Assembly (NCBI RefSeq): GCF_039523415.1 | Contig: NZ_BAAAFG010000002.1 | Coordinates: forward strand, 248,001 to 312,000 | DNA length: 64,000 bases | Origin: Gangjinia marincola | GTDB taxonomy: Bacteria > Bacteroidota > Bacteroidia > Flavobacteriales > Flavobacteriaceae | Reading direction: 5' to 3' | In this document: piece by piece, positions 43,601 to 51,700 of the stretch | Layout of the letters: every line of letters starts with the position of its first letter | How positions within the stretch are numbered: the stretch's first letter is position 1 | Program-made: the position numbers and the translations under genes | The notes under the pieces: generated by a model | What the model saw: the letters and a program-made list of their open reading frames with translations, nothing else | Database searches by the model: none | What the model was told of the DNA's origin: nothing

Positions 43601-43812
43601 TTATCTTCTATTTTAAGCACGACACCCTCTTCAATTTCTTTAGGTGAAGCACCCGGATAGGTTACCGTAATCGTGATGATCTTTGAATCAACTAAGGGAA
43701 AAAAAGATGACTTTAGCGAAAGTGCACCTATTATACCTAAGACAAAAAATGCCAGTACAATTACATTAACCGCCACGTGATACTTAATGAAGTATGAAAT
43801 GATACCTCTCAT
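40603..43812 (-). CDS. RND-family efflux transporter (AcrB/CusA-like), inner-membrane pump
   Basis: A 1069-residue proton-driven pump. It starts MRGIISYFIKYHVAVNVIVLAFFVLG with the first membrane helix, has the porter-domain loop GIDADLKLLEVKNAVD, and the central hydrophobic block LLFLSVFLNIRLAFWVAFGLPIAFLGMFAFAG and the proton-relay region VDDGIVIAENI. The second half repeats the fold (FRAIFLTSITTIAGLAPLI). The substrate cannot be told from sequence; there is no metal signature. The start overlaps the MFP stop by one base (TAATG). Confidence 0.93.
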   Translation of the reverse strand: MRGIISYFIKYHVAVNVIVLAFFVLGIIGALSLKSSFFPLVDSKIITITVTYPGASPKEIEEGVVLKIEDNLKGLEGVDRVTSVSRENSGTITVELLKGIDADLKLLEVKNAVDRVPSFPAGMEPLVVAKQEPTRETISFSVSGDKIPLQTLKQIARDVENDLRGMEGISQITLSGFPQEEIEIALNEDSLLAYDMSFEEVATAVANTNILVTGGTIKTYDEEFLIRAKNRSYYGDELSHLVVRANPDGSKIILSDVAIIRDRFSETPNAIYFNEDQSIQISVTSTNNEDLISSAEKVNTYIATFNQKNNNVQLNVINDQSIVLNQRTALLTENAIIGMILVLLFLSVFLNIRLAFWVAFGLPIAFLGMFAFAGQFDVTINVLSLFGMIIVIGILVDDGIVIAENIYQHYEKGKSPIQAAVDGTIEVIPPIISAIITTILAFSTFLFLDGRIGEFFSEVSTIVILTLIVSLVEALIILPAHLAHSKALQPKDEVPQSGIAKAFRKMRVVNDYGDKVMVWLRDNAYAPVLRKTIKYKILAFSIFLVAIILTIGSIGGGIIGVTLFPSIASDRVSVELSMPKGTNVRITDSIISMIEDKAWQVNKELSKEYLTGEDYKDKMLVENIIKNTNGASDATLSIYLLPGEERPDNVQSSIVANDLREKVGQVIGAERLIFGSGGNFGGNPVSVSLLGNNYDELKEAKQELKQVLEANSVLKDVADNDPVGIKEIRLTLKPNAYSLGMNLGSIMNQVRAGFFGAQAQRFQRGQDEIRVWVRYDRENRESIRDLDDMRILTPSGSRVPLRDIADYTIERGTVAINHLEGQREIQVTADLKNPDQSATDILDNIRQEVMPDITSRYPTVTASYEGQNREAGKIASSAKVVFPIVFFLIYCVIAFTFRSYSQPLMLLLLIPFSLIAVGWGHLFHGFPINVLSMLGIIALIGIMVNDGLVLIGKFNKYLQEGMDFDEALYAAGKSRFRAIFLTSITTIAGLAPLIFEKSRQAQFLKPMAISISYGIGFATVLTLLLLPLFLSFSNRAKVGAIWLLKGDNVKNRKVERAIKEQNDLNETAD

Positions 43813-44978
43813 TATTTATCTGCTTCGGTTAAGGTCTTTGGTTCCTTTGAATCAGTCTTTTCGCTTTTCTTATCTTCAAATACTTTCACCAACATTCCTG
43901 CATAAGCACCGGGGACAGCCTTAGATAAGATAATTTCGCCATCTGGTACGTTCTTTAGCACAACAGATTGATCAGAATAGAACACCGGTTTTACATCAAT
44001 CAATCCTAAAATTGAATCACGTAGAACAAAAATTTGATTGCCTTCTTGCATGAGATTGCGATCTATTTTAATGGCATTTTCTTCTTTTCGGGCATCAATA
44101 TTTGCTTCTAAATAAAGTCCTTCCTTTAGCATTGGATCACTTACTTCTATGACTGTAAGTACTGTTTGAGAAGAAGGATCAACGCGTTTATTGATACGGG
44201 TTAGTTTACCGGAGTATTCTTTGGTCCCATTTAAATTTTTAAGGGATACCTTTTCTCCCTCTTTTAACAAGTCACTCACCGATTTACTTACCGATACCTG
44301 TAATTCATAGGTTGTTGTATTAATAAATTCTCCCAGTTTTTGACCTGGCCTCACCAATGTTCCTTCAGTCACTGTAGCATCAGTTAAAACACCGCTAAAT
44401 GGAGCTCTGATGATGTATTTGCCTAGGCGGCGTTCTTGATTTTGTATATTATAGTAGGCAGAAACAATGTTCCTTCCGGTAATGAAATACTTTTCCTGAT
44501 CTGTTTCAAAAGAAGGTAAAGTCGGAAAAGATTGTTCTATATCTAAGCTATTGAGATAAGACTGCCACTTTGGGTAGACTTCTGGATAATCCAACCGTAA
44601 ATCTGGCATGATTGAAGTCAAGGTATTGTAAAATTCGCTTCTGGCAGATTGCACGGTTGAAGCAAACTCTGAAGGGTCAATCCTGATCAGTATTTGCCCT
44701 TTGCTATAGGTCTGCCCTGCTTTGAAAAGTCTTGATCCCTTTCTAAAAATCCCCTGAACTTCTGCATACAATTCTATACGCTCTTTTGCAGTAAGATTTC
44801 CGCTTGCCGGAATAACTATAGGGACCGTTTTATTTTGAACAGTATCTACAAAAATTGTTTTGACAGATTTTTGGGCTTTTGAAGCGGGCTTTTTCTTACT
44901 GGAGATAATTGCTCTAGCGGCAAAAACAGCGGCGACTACAAGGACAAGTCCTATTATTGATAAAATGATTTTGCGCAT
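43812..44978 (-). CDS. Periplasmic membrane-fusion protein of the RND efflux pump
   Basis: A 388-residue adaptor with an N-terminal membrane segment, a biotinyl-lipoyl-like domain (IRIDPSEFASTVQSARSEFYNTL), an internal coiled-coil hairpin and beta-barrel with YIIRAPFSGVLTDATVTEGTLVRPGQKLGEF. It links the RND pump and the TolC channel. The gene opens the operon, its start 82 bases downstream of the ABC-F stop codon. A regulator for the pump is not present next to it. Confidence 0.92.
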   Translation of the reverse strand: MRKIILSIIGLVLVVAAVFAARAIISSKKKPASKAQKSVKTIFVDTVQNKTVPIVIPASGNLTAKERIELYAEVQGIFRKGSRLFKAGQTYSKGQILIRIDPSEFASTVQSARSEFYNTLTSIMPDLRLDYPEVYPKWQSYLNSLDIEQSFPTLPSFETDQEKYFITGRNIVSAYYNIQNQERRLGKYIIRAPFSGVLTDATVTEGTLVRPGQKLGEFINTTTYELQVSVSKSVSDLLKEGEKVSLKNLNGTKEYSGKLTRINKRVDPSSQTVLTVIEVSDPMLKEGLYLEANIDARKEENAIKIDRNLMQEGNQIFVLRDSILGLIDVKPVFYSDQSVVLKNVPDGEIILSKAVPGAYAGMLVKVFEDKKSEKTDSKEPKTLTEADK

Positions 44979-45060
44979 AAATGTGAATGACTATTTACCT
45001 GAAGTAAAAAGTAAAAGTATCACTAGTCGTTGCGCGCTCCCGTTAATGAAGTCATAAAAA

Positions 45061-46971
45061 TTAACGTTCCATTTGCATCGCTAGCTCTTCCCACTGCCGC
45101 ATCTTTTCTTCTAGCTGAGTCTTTTTGGCAGCGTAAGTTTTTAGGAAATCCTGATTATCTACAGCCAGCGAAGGATTATTGGCTAATTTTTCGTCTAATT
45201 CACCCAGATCTTTTTCAATAGAACTAATCTTTTGTTCTATGTTGCTCATCTTATTAGACAAAGCTTTTTGCCGCTTCTTATCTTTATGCGATAATGCAGG
45301 AGATTCCGTTTTATTGGCGTGAGACAGGTTCGGTTTTGTAGCCTTTTCAGCATCTCTTAAATGTTCAAGATTACGTTGCTCCAGATAGTAATCTATATCC
45401 CCCAGGTATTCCTTGATCTGGTGATCCTTGAATTCGTATACCTTATCGGTCAGTCCCTGTAAAAAATCCCTATCGTGAGAAACAACAATTAAGGTTCCTT
45501 CAAACTTTTTTAGTGCTGTTTTAAGCACTTCTTTAGAAGCAATGTCCAGGTGATTAGTCGGCTCATCCATCACTAATACATTGAATGGTTGAAGCATAAG
45601 CTTTGCAAGGGCTAAACGATTGCGTTCTCCCCCAGAAAGTACGCTTGTTTTCTTTTCAACTTCATCCCCCTGAAAAAGAAAGGCTCCTAAAATACTACGT
45701 ACACTAGCGCGATTCTTTTCGTTTGCGGCATCAATCATAATTTCATGTACCGATTTTTTGGGATCCAAATAATCAGATTGATTTTGGGCAAAATATCCTA
45801 CTTGCACGTTATGACCCAATTGAAGATGACCTTTAAAAGGGATTTCATTTACAATAATTTTTGCTAAGGTAGATTTACCCTGACCGTTTTGACCTACAAA
45901 TGCGATCTTACTACTTCGCTCCACGAGAAGATCTACATCGCTGAGCACTTCTTTCTCGCCATATGATTTGGTAATGCTATCACCTTCAATCACGACTTTA
46001 CCCGGATTAACAGATATGGGGAAAGAAAGGTTCATTACACTGGTATCTTGCTGATCAACCTCTATACGATCCATGCGATCCAATTTTTTTATGAGGGATT
46101 GTGCCATGGTGGCTTTAGAGGCTTTTGCTCTAAATTTTTCGATCAGTTTCTCTGTTCGTTCAATTTCTTTTTGTTGATTTTTTTGTGTCGCCAGTTGTTG
46201 TTCGATCAACTCATCGCGTAAACTCATGAATTTAGAGTAAGGTTTTTTGAAGTCGAATATGCTTCCGCCAGAGATTTCAATGGTTCGATTCGTAATATTA
46301 TCTAAAAACATCTTATCGTGAGAAACAATAACCACGCAGCCAGTATAATCCCGAAGAAACTGTTCCAACCAAATGATAGATTCTATGTCCAAGTGATTAG
46401 TAGGTTCATCTAGCAGTAAGACATCATTATTTTGAAGCAGAAGTTTAGCTAATTCAATCCTCATACGCCAACCTCCAGAGAAGGTTTCAGTGCGTTTATC
46501 AAAATCTTCAGCCGTGAACCCTAAACCTTTTAGAATTTTTTCAGTATTTGCCTGATAATTGTATCCTCCAATGATTTCGTATTGATCTTGATAATCATTC
46601 AGATCTATCAGCAACTGGTTATATGAATCTGATTCATAATCTGTTCGCTCTGCAAGTTGAACATTTATCTCTTCCAGCGCAATTTCAATGTTTTTTATTT
46701 TCTTAAATGCCTGATAAGCTTCTTCAAGAACTGTTCTACCCTGTTCAAAATCTAAATCCTGTTTTAAAAAACCTATAGTGGTACCCTTGATCAACGCCAT
46801 ATCACCTTCATCTGACGGGATTTCTTGCGCAAGAATCTTTAGCATTGTGGATTTACCGGCTCCATTTTTCCCAATCAATCCTATGCGGTCGCCGGGACTT
46901 AGTTTAAATGTGATGCCTCTAAAAAGGTATTCTCCTTGAAAAGAAATGGAAAGATTATGAATATTAATCAT
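45061..46971 (-). CDS. ABC-F family ATPase (ribosome-associated)
   Basis: A 636-residue protein with two ATP-binding cassettes and no membrane region. The first has GKNGAGKST and the signature SGGWRMRIELAKLL, the second GQNGQGKST and SGGERNRLALAKLM. Both have LLDEPTNHLD or VMDEPTNHLD. A linker between them and a charged coiled-coil C-terminus are typical of ABC-F. It may act in translation or antibiotic tolerance. I chose ATG at 46971 because the ABC fold begins MINIHNLSISF; an upstream ATG at 46992 overlaps the divergent DUF983 gene. Confidence 0.94.
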   Translation of the reverse strand: MINIHNLSISFQGEYLFRGITFKLSPGDRIGLIGKNGAGKSTMLKILAQEIPSDEGDMALIKGTTIGFLKQDLDFEQGRTVLEEAYQAFKKIKNIEIALEEINVQLAERTDYESDSYNQLLIDLNDYQDQYEIIGGYNYQANTEKILKGLGFTAEDFDKRTETFSGGWRMRIELAKLLLQNNDVLLLDEPTNHLDIESIIWLEQFLRDYTGCVVIVSHDKMFLDNITNRTIEISGGSIFDFKKPYSKFMSLRDELIEQQLATQKNQQKEIERTEKLIEKFRAKASKATMAQSLIKKLDRMDRIEVDQQDTSVMNLSFPISVNPGKVVIEGDSITKSYGEKEVLSDVDLLVERSSKIAFVGQNGQGKSTLAKIIVNEIPFKGHLQLGHNVQVGYFAQNQSDYLDPKKSVHEIMIDAANEKNRASVRSILGAFLFQGDEVEKKTSVLSGGERNRLALAKLMLQPFNVLVMDEPTNHLDIASKEVLKTALKKFEGTLIVVSHDRDFLQGLTDKVYEFKDHQIKEYLGDIDYYLEQRNLEHLRDAEKATKPNLSHANKTESPALSHKDKKRQKALSNKMSNIEQKISSIEKDLGELDEKLANNPSLAVDNQDFLKTYAAKKTQLEEKMRQWEELAMQMER

Positions 46972-46999
46972 TGCGTCAAAATATTGCTGCAAAGATGCT

Positions 47000-47007
47000 T
47001 AAATTTG
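47000..47007 (+). promoter_or_regulatory. Candidate -7 element of the DUF983 promoter
   Basis: TAAATTTG on the plus strand, 5 bases before the chosen ATG at 47013. The short distance suggests a leaderless transcript. A TTG does not lie at the preferred distance. Confidence 0.35.
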
Positions 47008-47012
47008 CCCAT

Positions 47013-47402
47013 ATGAGCATACTTAAAGGTACTAAGATTTATAGTATCATCACTGGTACTTGCCCCGTTTGTCAAGAAGAGTCGATGTATAAATACGCTA
47101 ATCCATATCACCTTTCTAAGGTGTATACTATGCACGATCGATGTTCAAATTGCGGGACGAAATATAAGATAGAGCCCTCTTTCTTTTACGGGGCAATGTA
47201 CGTGAGCTATGGATTAGGAATTGCATTTTCTGTCGCTGCTTTTGTGATCTCCTTTTTAATTCTAGGTACGGACTTAATCACATCTTTTATCTGTATTGTT
47301 GTTACCCTCATTGTGTTCATGCCAATTATCATGCGATTATCCAGAAATATTTGGATCAACATTTTTTTGAGTTACAACAAAGAGAACGCCAAGGCTAATT
47401 AA
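47013..47402 (+). CDS. DUF983 membrane protein with zinc-binding CxxC pairs
   Basis: A 129-residue DUF983 family protein. CPVCQEESMY and CSNCGTKYK are two CxxC motifs that probably bind zinc, followed by two transmembrane segments (GLGIAFSVAAFVISFLIL and SFICIVVTLIVFMPIIM). The role is unknown. I preferred the start at 47013 (MSILKGTKI); ATG at 46995 is possible. The 3' end overlaps the convergent FAD oxidoreductase gene by four bases. Confidence 0.82.
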   Translation: MSILKGTKIYSIITGTCPVCQEESMYKYANPYHLSKVYTMHDRCSNCGTKYKIEPSFFYGAMYVSYGLGIAFSVAAFVISFLILGTDLITSFICIVVTLIVFMPIIMRLSRNIWINIFLSYNKENAKAN

Positions 47403-48439
47403 TTGAAACGATTCACATCAAGCTCTTTTGGGACAGTGTGACCGCATAACATATTATCTACTATGACTTTTGCCATACTGGGCCCCATAAGCACCCCTCG
47501 ACTCCCAAAACCATTACAGCAATACAGGTTTTTGTATTGAGGATGCTGCCCTAACACAGGTTTTCGATCTGAAACTGTGGGTCTAATGCCGGCAACTTGA
47601 TCCACGATGTCATATTCCCAAGTGATTAATGCATTAAGCTCTTTAATCAAATAGTTTTTGGCTTTCACCGAAGGAGTTTGCGTAAGATGATCACGCTCAT
47701 ATGTAGCTCCAACTTTGTAGAGGTCATTCCCTAGCGGAATAATAAAAATAGAAGATTTAACCGCTGCTGTTACATTGAGTTTTGAAGATCTAATAATGAG
47801 GTATTCCCCTTTATTCCCTTGAATTTTAATCCAATTAAAAAATGGATTTTTCAAGACCCCGAAGCCTTCACAAAAGATTATTTTTTTAGCCTTGACGTTT
47901 TTGTATTGAAGGTCATTTTCTGCGATATCCAACTTATCATAATCAAAGGTTTCTCTTAGGATTGAATCTAACGATTCTAAATGGCTTATGTAAGCATTTA
48001 GCAGAGCATTTGTATCCACTGTACCGGTTTGAGCTACTCTTCCTAAACCAAAGTCGGCATTCAATGCAGCGTTGTCGTTTGCTTGAATTTTAGGTGTAAG
48101 GAAAGATTCCAGTTCAGGCTTACGAATAGCCTTATTCCAATTATGCTGATCCTGTATACTTTCAAAACGTTTAAGAACAGGTATCATCTTTAGAAAGGGT
48201 TGTGAGAGTTTTTGTTGGAGTTTCAAATAAAAATCTAATGCAACAGGGAGTTGATCATCTGCTTTCCAAGCGAGTTTAAATCGTTTTAAAATTACCGGAT
48301 TAAATAATCCCCCGGCGACACGTGATGATTGTTGAGAAGTGTCGGATATAACGACAACAGATTGGTTTTGTCGTTGTAATTGTTCTGCAACACATAGACC
48401 CGCCAATCCAAAACCTACAATAATAACATCCCTATTCAT
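47399..48439 (-). CDS. FAD-dependent oxidoreductase (DAO superfamily)
   Basis: A 346-residue flavoprotein of the D-amino-acid-oxidase/glycine-oxidase type. The N-terminal dinucleotide-binding motif DVIIVGFGLAGLCVAEQL and C-terminal CCNGFGSRGVLMGPSMAKVI are characteristic. The substrate is not evident. It resembles the C-terminal half of MnmC but no methyltransferase domain is attached. The gene is on the minus strand next to the gld terminator. Confidence 0.87.
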   Translation of the reverse strand: MNRDVIIVGFGLAGLCVAEQLQRQNQSVVVISDTSQQSSRVAGGLFNPVILKRFKLAWKADDQLPVALDFYLKLQQKLSQPFLKMIPVLKRFESIQDQHNWNKAIRKPELESFLTPKIQANDNAALNADFGLGRVAQTGTVDTNALLNAYISHLESLDSILRETFDYDKLDIAENDLQYKNVKAKKIIFCEGFGVLKNPFFNWIKIQGNKGEYLIIRSSKLNVTAAVKSSIFIIPLGNDLYKVGATYERDHLTQTPSVKAKNYLIKELNALITWEYDIVDQVAGIRPTVSDRKPVLGQHPQYKNLYCCNGFGSRGVLMGPSMAKVIVDNMLCGHTVPKELDVNRFN

Positions 48440-48449
48440 ATATTAAAAA

Positions 48450-48473
48450 TAAAAAACGCCCTAAAAGGGCGTT
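48450..48473 (-). terminator. Intrinsic terminator at the end of the gldKLMN operon
   Basis: On the minus strand AAACGCCCT-TTT-AGGGCGTTT forms a nine-base stem followed by TTTATTTTT, 24 bases past the gldN stop codon. It lies between gldN and the FAD oxidoreductase gene, which needs its own start point. Confidence 0.88.
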
Positions 48474-48497
48474 TCATATTAACTAAACTAATGCATT

Positions 48498-49397
48498 TTA
48501 ATAATTCCAAAGATCAAGCTCAAAGTTTCGTATAGATTCTTTGATACGTTGGGATTCTAACAATTGCATCAATGCGTTATCTGCGATGTAATCTTGTACA
48601 GATCTGTTCCCTTGAATATTTGCCTCTCTTATGATGATCGCGTTGAATCTTCGGGAATTGAGTAAATGGTCGAAACTAATGGGCTGACTTGTATTTTTTC
48701 CATTATATACAGCAGAATTGTGTAGCACCTTTCTAGCTTCAGGATAAAACACCCAAAAAAGTGGAAAACCTTCACTATCATTACCCTGACTTTTAGAGTA
48801 AGCATCAATCATAACAGGAGCTATACCGATCAATCTGTATCTCAATTCACCCTGACGCTTATCAAAATACCAGGTTCCTCGTATTTGGTAGCTTTTTACA
48901 TCAGCACCATCCACGGTCGTAACGTTTACAAATTGTTCATCTAACTGTTCCCCTTGATTGATTTGGGCAAAACCTTCTGCTAGAGTGTCCCTACGTATGA
49001 AAGAAGCCTCTAATTCATCAAGCGTTCGTGTTTCACTAAAATACTCATCAGCATAAACGTTCGCAATTTCACCACTCTTGATCGCATCAATTAGCGTGTA
49101 ATACAACGACTTTCTATTCCCTAAACCATCTTCTTCAATAGGATAATATAGCGGCAAGTTCACACGCTCATCCAAATCAATAACTTCCCAAACGGATTTA
49201 CCCCAAAGAATATCACGCTCATCAACGTATCCATACTCCAAAGGTTCCTCGGTTACCAGGTTCTCTTCGTCATCAGGGACCGTATTTAACTCCTCAACTG
49301 TTTTAGCGTTAAGCATATTCTCTTGCGCTGCAAGGTTATATATCCCTATGAGCGTCAACATCACAAAACAACTATAAAATTTAAACTTCATCATCAT
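48498..49397 (-). CDS. gldN: Type IX secretion/gliding motility protein GldN
   Basis: A 299-residue periplasmic ring component of the type IX secretion system. The signal peptide (SCFVMLTLIGIYNLAAQ) and the conserved N-terminal YGYVDERDILWGKSVWEVIDLDERVNLPLYYP identify it. GldN forms a ring with GldK near the outer membrane. Last gene of gldK-L-M-N, 16 bp after gldM, and followed by a terminator. Confidence 0.95.
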   Translation of the reverse strand: MMMKFKFYSCFVMLTLIGIYNLAAQENMLNAKTVEELNTVPDDEENLVTEEPLEYGYVDERDILWGKSVWEVIDLDERVNLPLYYPIEEDGLGNRKSLYYTLIDAIKSGEIANVYADEYFSETRTLDELEASFIRRDTLAEGFAQINQGEQLDEQFVNVTTVDGADVKSYQIRGTWYFDKRQGELRYRLIGIAPVMIDAYSKSQGNDSEGFPLFWVFYPEARKVLHNSAVYNGKNTSQPISFDHLLNSRRFNAIIIREANIQGNRSVQDYIADNALMQLLESQRIKESIRNFELDLWNY

Positions 49398-49413
49398 TGC
49401 TATCTTTAACTTA

Positions 49414-50970
49414 TTAGTTGGTTAGTTCAACAAATACGGGTGAAACAGGAGGTAATCTATACGATGAGTTCCCAGCAATATTTGCCTTAATATCAAATAT
49501 TTGGACACTTGAACCACGTTTAGCTCTGTTAATTGCAGATTTAGCCTGTCCATTCATACGCTGACCTCTAACCACTACAATAGGTTGTCCTTCAACTTTA
49601 ACACTAAATCCAGAAACTGCCACATTCAATTCGAAATCAAAATCTGGAAGAGAAGCACCTACACTTGAAATAGCTAGGTTATTCTTTTGCATTTTGATCG
49701 CTTTTCCATTTCCATCCTGACCTCTCACTGTTCCTACCGGACGTGGAATTTCTTTAATTCTAAAGGTCTTACTGTCACTCATTGTTTCACCACCGGGAAG
49801 ACTTCCGGTAACTTTTATGTTGATATCCTTTGCCTTTACATTGGTTACATTAGCCACATAATTAGCCCCAGAAACACGATTTAATCCAGGCGCAGTTGCG
49901 TTGACATTAGTAGCCCCCGGAACAGATATCGTCATTGGATTGGAGACCCCTCGATATAACACATTCATTTTATCAGCTGAAATAACTGCAGAGTTAGGCT
50001 TGGGAATAACAGCATAAGAACTTTCTACCGGAATACTCACAATAGAATCACCTTCTTTAAACTGAAGTTCACCGGTAATTTTTTGCTCTCCTATGTTCCC
50101 TGAAGGAAAATCTAGGACGACTTGACCAGATTCTGTAGATTCAATTTCCTTGCCATTGATAACTACCTTATCAAAACTCAATTTATCATCTACTCTACCT
50201 AATACAACTTTACCTTTAAAGTTTTCGCCATTAAAGAAAGCTGTTTTGTCTGCAACAACAATTGCCTTATAGTTTGACAATGATACTGCCGATTCAAGTT
50301 CCCCCTTTAAAAGTTCTGATAAAATCTGGCTCTCAACCGCTTTCGCGTCGGCCTGCATCTGAGTTAATTTTGTTACCGATGCGATTAGCGGAAATCCTTC
50401 AAAGTTATGTTTAAGCCATTCTACGGTTTGACCTTCTCTATTCTTAACTTTTTCAGTTGAAAATTCTGATTGAACTTCCTCTCTGATTGCCGGCATTTGA
50501 CCCGCATTGGCTTTTCCTATGATTGAAAGTACATCGTTGCGATAATCATCAATAGCAGCTAAGAACTTTTTTCCAGTTGGATTTACTCTTCCACTTTGAA
50601 AAAACTTTTCGTCCAACGCGTTAGACTTATCCATCGTTTGGTAATCTGTTGGATCATCTGTCGTTGCTAAAATGTCTTTTTTGATTTGAGCTACATATTC
50701 TGTAAAGTCCTCTGTAGTCTTGTTTAAGCTATCTGCTTTTGCCAATAAAGGCTTATAGGTTGCAGGTTGTTCCTTAACTTTTGCCTCAAGGTTATCTATA
50801 AAAGAAGCGTTACGCTCTTCAGTAGCTTCGTTTGATTCTACCAGTTTTTCGTTCATATTACCAAAAGCGGCTAAAACCTCTTTTGACATATTTAGTGCAA
50901 GCATCGCAATGAAAACCAGATACATCAGGTTAATCATTTTCTGCCTTGGTGTTTGTTTACCTCCTGCCAT
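49414..50970 (-). CDS. gldM: Type IX secretion/gliding motor protein GldM
   Basis: A 518-residue inner-membrane protein with one N-terminal transmembrane helix (MINLMYLVFIAMLALNMSKEVL) and four periplasmic domains, the last with the immunoglobulin-like VSGFSVKVEGQPIVVVRGQRM. GldM spans the periplasm and couples the GldL motor to the GldKN ring. Starts AGGKQTPRQKMIN, the standard N-terminus. Confidence 0.96.
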   Translation of the reverse strand: MAGGKQTPRQKMINLMYLVFIAMLALNMSKEVLAAFGNMNEKLVESNEATEERNASFIDNLEAKVKEQPATYKPLLAKADSLNKTTEDFTEYVAQIKKDILATTDDPTDYQTMDKSNALDEKFFQSGRVNPTGKKFLAAIDDYRNDVLSIIGKANAGQMPAIREEVQSEFSTEKVKNREGQTVEWLKHNFEGFPLIASVTKLTQMQADAKAVESQILSELLKGELESAVSLSNYKAIVVADKTAFFNGENFKGKVVLGRVDDKLSFDKVVINGKEIESTESGQVVLDFPSGNIGEQKITGELQFKEGDSIVSIPVESSYAVIPKPNSAVISADKMNVLYRGVSNPMTISVPGATNVNATAPGLNRVSGANYVANVTNVKAKDINIKVTGSLPGGETMSDSKTFRIKEIPRPVGTVRGQDGNGKAIKMQKNNLAISSVGASLPDFDFELNVAVSGFSVKVEGQPIVVVRGQRMNGQAKSAINRAKRGSSVQIFDIKANIAGNSSYRLPPVSPVFVELTN

Positions 50971-51010
50971 GTTATGTTGGGATTATATTAGTAGATATGA
51001 TTAAATGAAA

Positions 51011-51652
51011 TTAAGCTTGATTATTCGCTCCCATTGCACTTAACATATTCCCATAAACTCCGTTTAATGAAGATAGGTTAGAAGATAAAGACTCCATTTG
51101 AACTTTAAGTTGTTCAGCATTTTCTGCCACTTCGTGATTTACTTCTGCCTGACGCGCTGCGGTTTCTACCTGCGCCTTATATAAATTATTCAACGTCTCC
51201 ATTTGTGAAGCAGCCAACGTAAGCTCTTCACTATATTTCTTTTGTGAAGCAATGCTATCTACGGTTGGACCCATATTTCTAGCAGCACCTTCAAAGTTTC
51301 TAATGCTATCGCTAAGACTAGTCATCAAAGAAGCGTCAATTTGAGCTTCTTTAAGCATTTCGTCTAGTTTTGCAGAAAGAACTCCATGAGCATCCTCATC
51401 TTCTACCACGACTACATCATTTGATGCACCCCCGGCAAGCTCTGGATATACTAAAGACCAATCAAGATCCTCATCTACTGGCTCAAAAGCTGATACAGTA
51501 AATACTAATGCCTCTGTTACAAGACCTGCGATAAGCATCGCATTACCGAAAGGCCAGTGCATAATTTTAAATAGTGCACCTAAGATCACAACTGCAGCTC
51601 CTAAGCCGTAGGTCATGTTCATGAATTTCTTGAAACCTTTTCCTTTTGCCAT
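51011..51652 (-). CDS. gldL: Type IX secretion/gliding motor protein GldL
   Basis: A 213-residue inner-membrane motor protein with two membrane helices near the N-terminus (FMNMTYGLGAAVVILGALFKIMHWPFGNAMLIAGLVTEALVF region). The membrane helices carry a Glu (TEALVF) of the type thought to conduct protons. The C-terminal part is helical. The gene is between gldK and gldM, 40 bp from gldM. Confidence 0.95.
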   Translation of the reverse strand: MAKGKGFKKFMNMTYGLGAAVVILGALFKIMHWPFGNAMLIAGLVTEALVFTVSAFEPVDEDLDWSLVYPELAGGASNDVVVVEDEDAHGVLSAKLDEMLKEAQIDASLMTSLSDSIRNFEGAARNMGPTVDSIASQKKYSEELTLAASQMETLNNLYKAQVETAARQAEVNHEVAENAEQLKVQMESLSSNLSSLNGVYGNMLSAMGANNQA

Positions 51653-51700
51653 AATATAAAATTTAGTTTAGTTAAGTTACGTAAATATAGGGGTAAAAAA

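Noticed and set aside
47399..48439. MnmC bifunctional tRNA-modifying enzyme
   Set aside because: Only the FAD-oxidoreductase part is present; no methyltransferase domain, and the start context supports a complete gene.
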